64,000 nt of DNA from SM23-32 sp964434535 (GTDB lineage Bacteria; Planctomycetota; Brocadiia; SM23-32): the NCBI GenBank assembly GCA_964434535.1, contig CAYSWA010000002.1:1-64000 (forward strand), written 5' to 3'. The notes under the pieces are model-generated. The model worked only from the letters and a program-made list of their open reading frames with translations, was not told the DNA's origin and searched no databases. Positions 16,645-25,034 of the stretch are shown piece by piece. The position numbers and the translations under genes were made by a program. Within the stretch, counting starts at the first letter, position 1; every line of letters starts with the position of its first letter.

Positions 16645-17249
16645 TGGGGGGCCGGCTCCGTGTCTTTCGCAGGCGAGGCGATGAGGGCGGCGACAGCGCG
16701 GTCGGCGTGGGCCAGCAGCTCCTCGGCGCGCCGGCGGGCGCGGTCCATGGCGTCCTGGGCCTGGCGGGCCTGCTCGGCGGGTCGCTCGCCTCCTCCGGCC
16801 CGGGCGGCCATCAGGTTGCGCCGCTCGGCGCGGTAGTTCTCCAGGGCGGCGTCCAGCCGGCTCCTGGTGCGGTCGAGCTGTCGGGCAGCAGCGAGCAGCT
16901 CCTCCGTGCGGCGCTCGTATTCGCGCACGGAGACGGCTGCCGCGTTGTGGCGCTCTACCAGTAGGGTGAGTTCCACTCCAAGCGGCTGGACCGCGCGGTT
17001 CCAGTCCTGGCGGGCGCGGATGATGAACCCTTCCAGCGGGTTCTGGAGCGCTTCGGCGTATCCGGCGGGCGCCTCGACCGGGTAGATCAGCTCCCGGTAG
17101 GGGGCGCGCAGCGCCCTGGCCTCGACGCGCTCGCGCCACTGGTGGCGGCGGGCGCCGGCGGAGACGGGCAGGCGGACCTGGCCCCGGTGGCAGCCGGCCA
17201 GCAACAGGGCCACCAGCACGGGCGCAAGGCGGAGCCGGCGCCTCTGCAC
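16641..17249 (-). CDS. Coiled-coil lipoprotein, function unknown
   Basis: A 202-residue protein: signal MQRRRLRLAPVLVALLLAGC with lipobox LAGC near residue 20, a region with RELIYPVEAPAGYAEAL, and a long Arg/Ala/Glu helical C-terminal half (about 100-190) likely to form a coiled coil. GTG start at 17249. Its stop overlaps the nnrE start by 4 bases, so nnrE is translationally coupled to it. No family recognised. Confidence 0.75.
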   Translation of the reverse strand: MQRRRLRLAPVLVALLLAGCHRGQVRLPVSAGARRHQWRERVEARALRAPYRELIYPVEAPAGYAEALQNPLEGFIIRARQDWNRAVQPLGVELTLLVERHNAAAVSVREYERRTEELLAAARQLDRTRSRLDAALENYRAERRNLMAARAGGGERPAEQARQAQDAMDRARRRAEELLAHADRAVAALIASPAKDTEPAPQ

Positions 17250-17303
17250 GGTCGAGGGCCTCCGTGGTGAGGGCGAGGGCGGAGCGGCTACGCGTAGCGA
17301 GCC

Positions 17304-18524
17304 CTACATGACCTGCTCTTCGGGCAGGTCCAGCGAGGCCAGGTCCAGCCCCCGCAGGGCGCGTCCGTAGCCATGGGTGTTGAGCCGCTCGATCATGTTC
17401 GGGCGGAAGTAGGAGAGCTTGACCGCGTCGATCGGCGTGATCTGGCCGGCCTGGACCAGGCTGAGCAGGTAGTTGTTGACCCGGTCGTTCATGTCCTGCT
17501 TGTCGACGGACCTGGTGTATGCCTCGTCCAGGTCGATGAAGCCCTCCTCGACCAGCTCGACCAGCGACTCGTTCATGGTGACCATGCCGTACTTCTTGCC
17601 GGTCTGGATGATCGAGGGGAGCTGGAAGGTCTTCTTCTCGCGGATCAGGTTCGCCACGGCGCTGTGCACGACCAGGATCTCGAAGGCGGCGATGCGGCCC
17701 TTGACCTTGCGCCGGCAGAGGGCCTGGGTGATGACGGCCTTCAGGGTGCTGGAGAGCATGACGCGGATCTGCGACTGGCGGTCGGGCGGGAACTGGTCGA
17801 TGATCCGGTCCACCGTGCTGGAGGCCGTGGTGGTGTGGACGGTGGCCAGCACCAGGTGGCCGGTCTCGGCGGCGGTGATGGCCAGGGCCGTGGTCTCCAG
17901 GTCGCGCATCTCGCCGACCAGGATGATGTCGGGGTCCTCGCGGAACGCCGCGCGCAGGGCCCGCTTGAAGCTCTCGGTGTGGAGGCCCACCTGGCGGTGG
18001 CTGAAGATGCAGTTGACGTTCTCGTGGACGAACTCGACCGGGTCCTCGATCGTGATCACGTGGTCGGTGCGGTTCACGTTGGCGTAGTGCAGCAGCGCCG
18101 CCAGCGTGGTGCTCTTGCCGCAGCCGGTCGGCCCGGTGCAGAGGATGATGCCCTTGGGCAGCATGATCAGGTCGATGACGGCCTGGGGCAGGCCGAGGTC
18201 CTCGACCGTCATGATGTCGAACGGGATCAGCCGCTGGGCCATGGCGGGGCCGTTCAGGTCGCGGTAGACGTTGGTGCGGAAGCGGGCCACGCCGGGCAGC
18301 TCGTAGGCGAAGTCGGTGTCGTTGATCGCCTCATATTCCTTGCGGTTCCGCTCGGGGATGATCTCGTAGATCAGCGACTTGACCTGCTCGCCGGTCAGGG
18401 GCGGGAGCTTCATCCTCTGCAGCTCGCCGTCGATGCGCACGATCGGGGGCGAACCGGTCACCAGATGCAGGTCAGAGCCGGCGTTCTTGATCAGGAAGTT
18501 GAGGAACTTGTCCACCTGCGCCAT
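17304..18524 (-). CDS. pilT: PilT/PilU-type twitching motility ATPase
   Basis: Hexameric ATPase that retracts type IV pili. The 406-residue protein has an N-terminal PAS-like domain (about 1-110: SDLHLVTGSPPIVRIDGEL), Walker A GPTGCGKSTT (about 130), the Asp box TIEDPVEFVH, Walker B-like DIILVGEMRD, and the His box ETGHLVLATVHTTTA. The C-terminal part lacks a strict AIRNLIRE but has AVANLIREKK, a PilT/PilU-like retraction motif. Start is ATG 18524 with GGAGG 8 bases upstream; a GTG 9 bases further up is weaker. Other pilus genes are not in the window. Confidence 0.92.
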   Translation of the reverse strand: MAQVDKFLNFLIKNAGSDLHLVTGSPPIVRIDGELQRMKLPPLTGEQVKSLIYEIIPERNRKEYEAINDTDFAYELPGVARFRTNVYRDLNGPAMAQRLIPFDIMTVEDLGLPQAVIDLIMLPKGIILCTGPTGCGKSTTLAALLHYANVNRTDHVITIEDPVEFVHENVNCIFSHRQVGLHTESFKRALRAAFREDPDIILVGEMRDLETTALAITAAETGHLVLATVHTTTASSTVDRIIDQFPPDRQSQIRVMLSSTLKAVITQALCRRKVKGRIAAFEILVVHSAVANLIREKKTFQLPSIIQTGKKYGMVTMNESLVELVEEGFIDLDEAYTRSVDKQDMNDRVNNYLLSLVQAGQITPIDAVKLSYFRPNMIERLNTHGYGRALRGLDLASLDLPEEQVM

Positions 18525-18571
18525 CGGGTCCACCTCCGCGCGGTTCCCAGGTAGTTCTCACCCAGAACGGT

Positions 18572-18600
18572 ATCTTAACCCTCGCCTTGCGGGGCGTCAA
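18572..18600 (-). promoter_or_regulatory. Promoter for pilT
   Basis: Minus strand TTGACG (18600-18595) and TAAGAT (18577-18572), 17 bases apart, 48 bases before the pilT start. Its presence shows that waaA must end inside or very near the assembly gap. Confidence 0.65.
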
Positions 18601-18630
18601 GGTGTGGCAGCGCCCCGCGGCCCGCCGGCG

Positions 18631-18730
18631 NNNNNNNNNNNNNNNNNNNNNNNNNNNNNNNNNNNNNNNNNNNNNNNNNNNNNNNNNNNNNNNNNNNNNN
18701 NNNNNNNNNNNNNNNNNNNNNNNNNNNNNN
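18631..18730. other. Assembly gap (100 N)
   Basis: A run of exactly 100 N, the usual placeholder for a gap of unknown length. It hides the 3' end of waaA and possibly other genes between waaA and pilT. Confidence 0.95.
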
Positions 18731-20023
18731 CGCCGGCGCCGGATCCTCCAGCAACGGGGCCAGCATCTCCAGCGTGCGCTCCGTTGCCCCCCGGCCGGCC
18801 TCGACCACGTCCCTGCCCGCCCGGCCCATCCGCCGGGCGGCCGCCGGTTCGGCCAGCAGCCGGCCGAGCTGCTCGGCCAGCTCCTCCCGGTCGCGCACGA
18901 CCACGGCCGCGCCCGCCTCTTTCAGCAGTCGCATCTCGGGGATGAAGTTGCCCGTGTGCGGCCCGGTCAGGACCGGCTTGCCGAGCGCGGCCGGCTCCAT
19001 CACGTTCTGCCCCCCGCCCGGGGCGACCAGGCTCCGCCCGACGAAGACGCAGTGCGCCAGCGCGTAGCAGGAGACCAGGTCGCCGATCGTGTCGACCACG
19101 ATCACCTCCTCGGCCGTGGCGCGGGCGCGGCCGGCGTCCAGGTCCGTCTTGAGGGCGACGGGCAGGCCCCGGCCCCGGATGGCGGCGGCGGCCTCGGCGG
19201 CGCGCTCGACGTGGCGCGGCGCCACGATCAGGCGCAGCGCGCGGCGGGTGAGCTTCAGGTCGCGATAGGCGCGGGCCAGGATCGCCTCCTCGCCGCGGTG
19301 CGTGCTGCCGGCCACGACCACGGGGGCCTCGGGATCGAGCCCGAAGAGCCGGCGCAGCCGCTGCGCCTCGGCCGGCTCCGGCTGCGTGACGGGCACGTCG
19401 CACTTGAGCATGCCGCAGTTGACCACCTTGTGGGGGTCCAGCCCGGCCCGGACGAACCCGCGAGCGTCCTCCTCGCTGCGGGCGCAGCAGAGGCGCACCG
19501 GCGCGTAGAGGCGGCGCCAGAGGCGGGCCAGCCGGCCCACCCATTGGCGGGTGCCCCGCCCGATCCGCCCGTTGACGATCACCACGGGCACCTCCAGGCG
19601 CCGGCAGGCGTCCAGGAAGTTCGGCCAGAGCTCCAGCTCGACCAGCATCACCATGTCCGGGCGGACGCGGCCGAGCGCCGTCCGCGCGCAGAAGGAGAGG
19701 TCGAGCGGCATGTAGAAGGCCGTCGCCCAGGGGTAGAGCTCGCGCAGACGCGCCGCGCCGGTGTCGGTGTTGGTGCTGAAGACGATCTGCCACTGCGGCC
19801 GGCGGCTGCGCAGCTCGCAGACGAGCGTGCGGGGGATCGACGCCTCGCCGACGCTGGCGCAGTGCACCCAGAGGCGCCGTCCCTCGCGCGGGCTGAGCGG
19901 GTTGAAGCCGAGCCGCTGCCATATGCCGGCCCGGTAGCGCTGCGCCTGGGGCAGCTTGTAGAGCCAGTAGGGCAGCGTCAGGGCGGCGGCGAGCAAGTAG
20001 AGGCAGTCCAGGATCAACGTCAC
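18731..20023 (-). CDS. waaA: Kdo transferase WaaA, C-terminus lost in gap
   Basis: Transfers 3-deoxy-D-manno-octulosonic acid from CMP-Kdo to lipid A at the inner membrane. The visible 430 residues begin with an N-terminal membrane anchor (LILDCLYLLAAALTLPYWLY), then WVHCASVGE with the catalytic-region Glu (about 61), FSTNTDTGAARL, ELELWPNFL and the C-terminal nucleotide-binding segment GGGQNVMEPAALGKPVLTGP. GTG start at 20023. A normal length of about 420-440 means almost the whole protein is seen. It shows that an LPS core start is made, together with lpxA and lpxC/fabZ at 47-50 kb. Confidence 0.93.
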
Positions 20024-20153
20024 GTCTGGTCCCGTTCGGTCTTGGGCGGCACTTCGCGCTCACCTCTCAGCTTACCCGCAAGGCGGCGGCGGCTGCAAGA
20101 CTCGCGGGGCGGCCGGGCGTGTCGGAAGCCGTGGATTACGCGCCGTTTCCACC

Positions 20154-20182
20154 TTGACAGGCCGGGGGGGCAGCCGTAGACT
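20154..20182 (+). promoter_or_regulatory. Promoter for the Ser/Thr kinase gene
   Basis: A perfect TTGACA (20154-20159) and TAGACT (20177-20182), exactly 17 bases apart, 45 bases before the ATG at 20228; GGAGGG lies 9 bases before that ATG. Confidence 0.75.
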
Positions 20183-20227
20183 CAGCCCACAGCGCCGCCG
20201 CGAACGCTCCCCCGGAGGGATCTGCCG

Positions 20228-21736
20228 ATGCCCACGCCGCAAGAGACGCGGTTCCTGCGCCTGGCGGTCGGACGCAAGGTCCTCACCCGCCAGCAGGCGC
20301 AGACCTGCCTGGAGTTCCAGAAGCAGAAGCAGCAGGAGGGCTCCAAGATCCCCCTGTGGGACTGCACCGTGCTGACCAGCATGCTCGATCAGTCCGTCGC
20401 CGAGAAGCTCCAGGACGAGGCGGGCGGGCTGAAGACCGACAAGCTCGGCGAGTTCACCATCGTGCGCAAGCTCGGCGAGGGGGGCATGGGCAGCGTCTGG
20501 ATGGCGCTCGGGCCGGACAAGCAGAAGGTGGCCCTGAAGGTGCTGCCCGACCAGCTCGCCCGCCAGCGCCAGTTCCTCACCCGCTTCTTCCGCGAGGCGC
20601 AGGCGTCGATCAAGCTCCAGCACGAGAACATCGTGCGCGGCATCGACGTCGGCGAGGACCAGGGCAACTACTACTTCGCCATGGAGTTCGTCCAGGGGCG
20701 GAGCGTTCGCGAGATGCTCGAGGAGTCCGGCCCGATGGAGGTGGAGGCGGCCACCAGGATCATCCGCCAGGCCGCCGGGGCCCTCGCCTACGCCCACGAG
20801 CACGGCATCATCCATCGCGACATCAAGCCGGACAACATCATGGTCACGCGCGACGGCACGGCGAAGCTCGCCGACCTGGGCCTGGCCCGCCAGCGAGACG
20901 CCGAGCTGACCGCCCTGACCCGCACCGGCACCGGCATGGGCACGCCCTTCTACATGGCCCCCGAGCAGAGCGTCGACGCCAAGCGCGCCGACGAGCGCAG
21001 CGACGTCTACTGCCTCGGCGCCTCCTGGTACCACATGGTCACCGGCCAGGTGCCCTTCACGGGCAACACGCCCCTGGAGATCATGCAGAAGCACATGAAG
21101 GAGCCGGTCAAGTCCCCCCAGATCGTGCGCAGCGAGGTGCCGCGCAACGTCGCCGTCCTCATCCAGCGCATGATGGCCAAGAAGCCCGACGACCGCATCC
21201 AGAGCGCTGGCGAGGTCTGCCAGATCATCGACGAGAAGTGCCTCGGCGAGCGGAACCTGGCCGACGAGCTCGGCGTCGCCGAAGAGGCCAAGACAAAACA
21301 GACCCTCTGGGACATGAAGGTGGCCATCGGCGAGCGGGTCGAGAAGCGGCGGCTCTCCACTGCCGAGGTGCGCAGCCGCATCCGCAACGGGCAGATCACC
21401 AAAGACACGCCGACCCGCCGCGTGGGGGTCAAGAGCCCCTACCAGCCGGCCTCCTCCTACCGCGAGCTGGCCGGCGAGTTCCCCCGCGAATACGGCGCCG
21501 CCACCCGGCCGGCGAAGCCCGGCGCCACCACCACGCGGATGCAGCTCCACACCATGATGACGCAGTTCGACAGCGAACAGCGCAAGTACCGCTGGAAGAA
21601 GAAGCTGCGCAAGCTGTTGCCGCTGCTGATCGAGCTGGCCGTAGCGGCCGTGGTCCTGGGGCTGCTGTGGCACTTCCGCGGCGAGATCCGGGAGCTGATC
21701 GGCGGCCTGATCGGCGGCGGAGGCGAAGCGCCGTAG
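20228..21736 (+). CDS. Membrane-anchored Hanks-type Ser/Thr protein kinase
   Basis: The 502-residue protein has an N-terminal roughly 75-residue helical region, a kinase domain at about 76-345 and one transmembrane helix near the C-terminus (about 460-480, LLPLLIELAVAAVVLGLLW). The kinase shows the glycine loop LGEGGMGSVW, VALKVL with the ATP Lys, HRDIKPDN catalytic loop, ADLGLA (DLG in place of DFG, common in bacterial kinases) and GTPFYMAPEQ. With the C-terminal helix and only a short Gly-rich tail, it carries no extracellular sensor such as PASTA. Target unknown. Confidence 0.92.
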   Translation: MPTPQETRFLRLAVGRKVLTRQQAQTCLEFQKQKQQEGSKIPLWDCTVLTSMLDQSVAEKLQDEAGGLKTDKLGEFTIVRKLGEGGMGSVWMALGPDKQKVALKVLPDQLARQRQFLTRFFREAQASIKLQHENIVRGIDVGEDQGNYYFAMEFVQGRSVREMLEESGPMEVEAATRIIRQAAGALAYAHEHGIIHRDIKPDNIMVTRDGTAKLADLGLARQRDAELTALTRTGTGMGTPFYMAPEQSVDAKRADERSDVYCLGASWYHMVTGQVPFTGNTPLEIMQKHMKEPVKSPQIVRSEVPRNVAVLIQRMMAKKPDDRIQSAGEVCQIIDEKCLGERNLADELGVAEEAKTKQTLWDMKVAIGERVEKRRLSTAEVRSRIRNGQITKDTPTRRVGVKSPYQPASSYRELAGEFPREYGAATRPAKPGATTTRMQLHTMMTQFDSEQRKYRWKKKLRKLLPLLIELAVAAVVLGLLWHFRGEIRELIGGLIGGGGEAP

Positions 21737-21753
21737 GGCGAAGGCGCGACGGG

Positions 21754-22569
21754 CTAATCGTCTTCTTCCCCGGGGCTGTCCCAGGATAGATACGACTGGC
21801 CTTGCCCGGCCGCAGGCGGATAGAAGACGCCGATTACGATCCACGTGCCGAATTGGCGGGTGGTACCGACGATCAGGTATGAATCCCGCTCTACCCACAT
21901 CCAGTCGCCCCACCTCTCCCTGATCTTCTCGATGGTCCTGTGCTCGCCGTCACCCCTCCATTTCAAGAACGCGGTGCCGAGTTCCCAGTCCGTCACCAGT
22001 TGCCGGTGTCCCGAGCAGGCCGGATCGGCGCAGTGATATACGTAGCGGAACTCGTAGGGGATCTTCTCCAGCTTCTTCGGCTTCCCCTCCCAAAGGCGCG
22101 ACTGCATCAAAGCCTGCCTCTGCGATGGCGACCATTGCTTGCTCGCAGGGCGCACTTCCATGTCCACCCGACGAGGCTTGAAGATCCCTAACGATGTGCC
22201 GTTCGCCTCGCGGCGCGCCGCGATCTCCTCCATGCTTCGACTCAGCAGGGGCAGGATCGCACTGCGCCGCGCGGTCCAGTCTGGAGGGGAAGACGGTGGT
22301 TGTATGACCTCAATGGACGCCTGGTCCGCGCTGTAGCTGTCGGGGCGATTGTCCTTGTGAGGGGGTCTTTCGGCGAGCCGGGCCCGTATCCAGGCGTACT
22401 TCTTGAACTTCTGATCCGGGTCCAGATAACGAAAAGGTACGGGGTAGAGTCGGATCAAACGGCCGTCCATGATGCCTGCTGTGCAGACCAGTTCAACGTA
22501 GCTTCTACTCGGATGGGGATAAGTCTTCGCAAGGACGTAGATGTCCTTAGTCAGCGTTTGGCCACCCAA
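21754..22569 (-). CDS. Uncharacterised partner protein of DUF488 gene
   Basis: A roughly 271-residue protein beginning near TLTKDIYVLAKTYPHPSRSY, followed by VELVCTAGIMDGRLIRLYPV, a pattern I associate with an uncharacterised family found beside DUF488 genes. Later it has a short CADPACSGHRQLVTDWELG cysteine/histidine stretch (about 190-205) that may bind metal. I start it at a TTG at 22569, inside the end of the DUF488 gene; a longer reading to 22620 exists. Codon use is less GC-biased than the neighbours, which suggests acquisition. Function unknown. Confidence 0.7.
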   Translation of the reverse strand: MGGQTLTKDIYVLAKTYPHPSRSYVELVCTAGIMDGRLIRLYPVPFRYLDPDQKFKKYAWIRARLAERPPHKDNRPDSYSADQASIEVIQPPSSPPDWTARRSAILPLLSRSMEEIAARREANGTSLGIFKPRRVDMEVRPASKQWSPSQRQALMQSRLWEGKPKKLEKIPYEFRYVYHCADPACSGHRQLVTDWELGTAFLKWRGDGEHRTIEKIRERWGDWMWVERDSYLIVGTTRQFGTWIVIGVFYPPAAGQGQSYLSWDSPGEEDD

Positions 22570-22999
22570 TGTGCCTGACCTGCTTGTGGTGTGCGCCGGT
22601 GGACGCTGCTCGCTCGGCAACCATGTCCCTGTGGCACTCTCGCGGGTTCCGCTCGTAGCATAGCAGGCAGACGGTGAAGTCCTCGATCAGTTGGCGCAGG
22701 CGCCGAAGCTCGTGCTCGCACTGGTCAAGGTGGCTGCGATATCCACTTCTGAAGGCGGCCATGTCTCCTTCGGCTGCGAGTATCTTCCTGAGCGCGGATG
22801 GAGCCCCAAGCGCACGCACGTGCTCGTAGCGGATACCCTCACCGTCCAGCAGCTCGCGAAGCCGGGATTTTGAGAATCCGGGTTTCCAGCGACTGACCGG
22901 GTGCCTGCGCACGTCGACCACCACGTCGATATCCGCCGATGTAAGCAGCGTCAGGACTTCCTCAGGTTCTCGCCCCTGGTAACCCACGGTGTAGATCAT
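22547..22999 (-). CDS. DUF488-family protein
   Basis: A 150-residue protein with the DUF488 opening MIYTVGYQGREPEEVLTLL and VVVDVRRHPVSRWKPGFSKS, and the C-terminal CLLCYERNPRECHRDMVAE with conserved Cys/His. The family has no settled function. ATG at 22999 chosen because the family begins with this Y-T-V/I-G segment. It overlaps its partner by about 23 bases. Together they form an isolated two-gene unit between the kinase and a small gene. Confidence 0.85.
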   Translation of the reverse strand: MIYTVGYQGREPEEVLTLLTSADIDVVVDVRRHPVSRWKPGFSKSRLRELLDGEGIRYEHVRALGAPSALRKILAAEGDMAAFRSGYRSHLDQCEHELRRLRQLIEDFTVCLLCYERNPRECHRDMVAERAASTGAHHKQVRHIGWPNAD

Positions 23000-23163
23000 C
23001 GGCCTGTGCCTCGCGGCGCGCCCTGCTGAAGGATCCGCCCGCCTCCAATGGCCCTCTGCCACACTGACGCCACCTTACCACATGCGTGAGCCGCAGTTCA
23101 TGGGGCAGGCCCGCCCATGCCTCCAATGCGCCCCGCCCATCGCCCCGGTCGCCCCGGAGGGCC

Positions 23164-23427
23164 TCAGAACAGCTCGCCCACGACCCTGGCCAGCCGGTCC
23201 AGGTCGCGCGAGTCGGCGATGCGCCGGGCGCGCTCCTCGTGGAGGCCGGCGTTGACCAGGGCCGTCTGCACCTTCTTCCATAGCCGCTCGGCCGCCTTCG
23301 GGTCGCCGCAGACGTAGAGGTCCGAGACGGCCTCGTGGAGCTTCTGGACCATCAGATCGTCCTTGTGCTCGTAGTAGCGGCGGACGATGCCCTTCTGGTG
23401 GGGCGTGAGCCACTGGTGCTTGGCCAT
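23164..23427 (-). CDS. Small conserved-looking protein, 87 residues
   Basis: Starts MAKHQWLTPHQKGIVRRYYE and is predicted all-helical, with KLHEAVSDLYVCGDPKAAER and VNAGLHEERARRIADSRDLD. Soluble, no motif I can name. It has a TATAAT promoter on the minus strand and is divergent from the HAD phosphatase. The start at 23427 is chosen over an upstream ATG because the upstream part overlaps the promoter. Confidence 0.65.
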   Translation of the reverse strand: MAKHQWLTPHQKGIVRRYYEHKDDLMVQKLHEAVSDLYVCGDPKAAERLWKKVQTALVNAGLHEERARRIADSRDLDRLARVVGELF

Positions 23428-23455
23428 GGTTCCCTGCCCTGTGGTGGAGCCGGGC

Positions 23456-23484
23456 ATTATAGCCGCCCCGAGGGGGCGCCGAAA
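23456..23484 (-). promoter_or_regulatory. Promoter for the 87-residue protein gene
   Basis: Minus strand TTTCGG (23484-23479) and a perfect TATAAT (23461-23456), 17 bases apart, 28 bases before the ATG at 23427. Confidence 0.55.
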
Positions 23485-23494
23485 GCGCGCCGCT

Positions 23495-23523
23495 TTGACG
23501 GCCCAGCCCGGCCCCACTACAAT
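23495..23523 (+). promoter_or_regulatory. Promoter for the HAD phosphatase gene
   Basis: TTGACG (23495-23500) and TACAAT (23518-23523) with an exact 17-base spacer, 32 bases before the GTG at 23556; GGGAGGAG lies 5 bases before it. Confidence 0.7.
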
Positions 23524-23555
23524 CCGGCGTCGCCCGCCCCCCGGGAGGAGCCCCC

Positions 23556-24200
23556 GTGCCTGACCCGCCGATCAAGCTGGTCGCCTTCGACATGGAGGGC
23601 TGCCTCACCGCCGACCCGACCGTCTGGGAGGTGATGCACCGCAAGCTCGGCACGTGGCACTCGCACGGGCTGCCCTACTGGGAGCGCTACTGCGCCGGCC
23701 GGCTCGGCTACGACGAGTTCGCGCGGATGGACGTGGCCGTCTGGCGCGGCGCGCCGGCCGAACTGCTGCGCGAGGCGGCGGCCCAGGTGCCGCTGAGGCC
23801 GGGCTGCGCCGGTCTGCTCCGCGCGCTGGAGGAGGGGGGCGTCGAGGTCGCCGTCATCAGCAACGGGCTGCTCTGCGTGGCGGAGCGGTTCTCCAGGGAC
23901 TTCGGGGCGCGGCACGTGCAGGCGAACCGCGCCCTCGCCGCCGGCGGCCGGCTGACCGGCGAGCTGGAAGTCCTGATGCCCTACGCGGGCAAGGGGAGGG
24001 CGCTGGCGCAGCTGAGGGCGCGGCGGGGCCTCTCGCGCGCGGAGGTGGCGGCCGTGGGGGACAGCCCCTCGGACGTGGCCATGTTCCGGGAGGCGCGACT
24101 CGGCATCGCCTTCCGCCCGAGCCATCCCTGCGTGGCGGAGGGCGCCTCGCACGTGGTGGACGGCGAGGACCTGGCGCCGCTCCTCGACCTGCTGCTCTGA
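23556..24200 (+). CDS. HAD-superfamily phosphatase, phosphoserine phosphatase-like
   Basis: A 214-residue haloacid-dehalogenase hydrolase. Motif I is AFDMEGCLT (nucleophile Asp 10, with Glu where most members have the acid/base Asp), motif II VISNGL, motif III lysine in AGKGRAL, motif IV GDSPSDVAMF. The size and a helical cap inserted after motif I resemble SerB or related phosphatases. Start is GTG 23556 with GGGAGGAG upstream. It sits directly before the polysaccharide locus; substrate could be phosphoserine or a sugar phosphate. Confidence 0.8.
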   Translation: MPDPPIKLVAFDMEGCLTADPTVWEVMHRKLGTWHSHGLPYWERYCAGRLGYDEFARMDVAVWRGAPAELLREAAAQVPLRPGCAGLLRALEEGGVEVAVISNGLLCVAERFSRDFGARHVQANRALAAGGRLTGELEVLMPYAGKGRALAQLRARRGLSRAEVAAVGDSPSDVAMFREARLGIAFRPSHPCVAEGASHVVDGEDLAPLLDLLL

Positions 24201-24332
24201 GGGCGAGGCCGGAGCCGGAACCCGGGGCTGCATCCCGGAGGGGCCGCAGGCCCCGCAGGCGCGCCGCACGCGGGGCCGCGCCTCACGAGCACCGAGCACC
24301 GGTCGCCGCGGCCGGGAACCCAGAGAACCCCC

Positions 24333-24361
24333 TTGACAACGCAGTTGCGTTCTGATACGTT
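24333..24361 (+). promoter_or_regulatory. Promoter of the polysaccharide locus
   Basis: Perfect TTGACA (24333-24338) and TACGTT (24356-24361), 17 bases apart, with TG at 24353-24354 giving an extended -10. The two palindromes listed next lie between and over these elements, so regulation by a dimeric repressor is likely. Confidence 0.65.
24338..24351. promoter_or_regulatory. Palindromic operator-like site in the promoter spacer
   Basis: AACGCA-GT-TGCGTT, a perfect 6-bp inverted repeat placed between the -35 and -10, where a bound dimer would block RNA polymerase. Confidence 0.5.
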
Positions 24362-24375
24362 ACCATTCGTAACGT
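24357..24375. promoter_or_regulatory. Palindromic operator-like site over the -10 and start
   Basis: ACGTTAC and GTAACGT, a perfect 7-bp inverted repeat with a 5-base centre, overlapping the -10 and the likely transcription start. CGTTACC also recurs as a direct repeat at 24358 and 24373. Fits autoregulation by the MarR protein encoded next. Confidence 0.55.
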
Positions 24376-24389
24376 TACCGAGCGGGACC

Positions 24390-25034
24390 ATGGACTCCCC
24401 CGATTCCCACCGCTACTACGAGCTGAAGATCCTCGAGCAGGTCGAGGAGGCGCCCGAGCTGCCGCGCCGGGTGGCGGCCTCCAAGCTCGGCGTCAGCGTC
24501 AAGCTCGCCCACAAGCTCCTCTCGGGCCTCGTCGAGCGGGGGCTGCTGCACGTGCGCAAGGAGAACGCGCGGCGCTGGCGCTACTTCCTCACCTCCCGGG
24601 GTATCGCCGAGAAGGCGCGGCTGACGCGCGAGTTCATCGAGTTCAGCTTCGAGTTCTACCGCGAGGCGCGCCGCTGCTCGGCGCAGGTCTGCCGCGACCT
24701 GGGCGAGGCCGGCGCCCGGCGCGTCGCCTTCCTGGGCGTGGGGGAGCTGGCCGAGATCTGCTACCTCGGCGTCCAGGAGTGGGGGCTGGAGCTGGTCGAG
24801 GTCTTCGACGACGAGCGCGCGGGCCGGGAGTTCTTCGGCTGCACCGTGCTGCCGGCCGAGGCGGTGAGCGGGGCGGAGGCGGAGCGGATCGTCGTCACCT
24901 CGTTCGACCCCCGCGACCCGATGCGGGCCGGGTTCCTGCCGGGGGCGATCGAGAGCGACCCGCGCATGGTCTGGGTCTTCGGCGAGGTGGCCGGCGCCGG
25001 GCGGGCGCCCGCCTCTACGGAGGGACGCGCATGA
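24390..25034 (+). CDS. EPS-associated MarR-type winged-helix regulator
   Basis: A 214-residue protein. The N-terminal part (about 1-75) is a winged helix of the MarR type linked to exopolysaccharide loci (SHRYYELKILEQVEEAPELP, then KLGVSVKLAHKLLSGLVERG). The C-terminal part (about 105-195) looks like a Rossmann or CoA-binding-like fold (RVAFLGVGELAEICYLGVQE, EVFDDERAGREFFG), which may sense a nucleotide sugar. ATG 24390 is downstream of the promoter; an earlier in-frame start would lie within the -35. It overlaps the aminotransferase by ATGA and likely controls the locus from 24.3 to 46.8 kb. Confidence 0.8.
   Translation: MDSPDSHRYYELKILEQVEEAPELPRRVAASKLGVSVKLAHKLLSGLVERGLLHVRKENARRWRYFLTSRGIAEKARLTREFIEFSFEFYREARRCSAQVCRDLGEAGARRVAFLGVGELAEICYLGVQEWGLELVEVFDDERAGREFFGCTVLPAEAVSGAEAERIVVTSFDPRDPMRAGFLPGAIESDPRMVWVFGEVAGAGRAPASTEGRA

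Noticed and set aside
21754..23427. Prophage or integrative element around the DUF488 pair
   Set aside because: No integrase, attachment repeats or phage genes are visible; only codon use suggests transfer.
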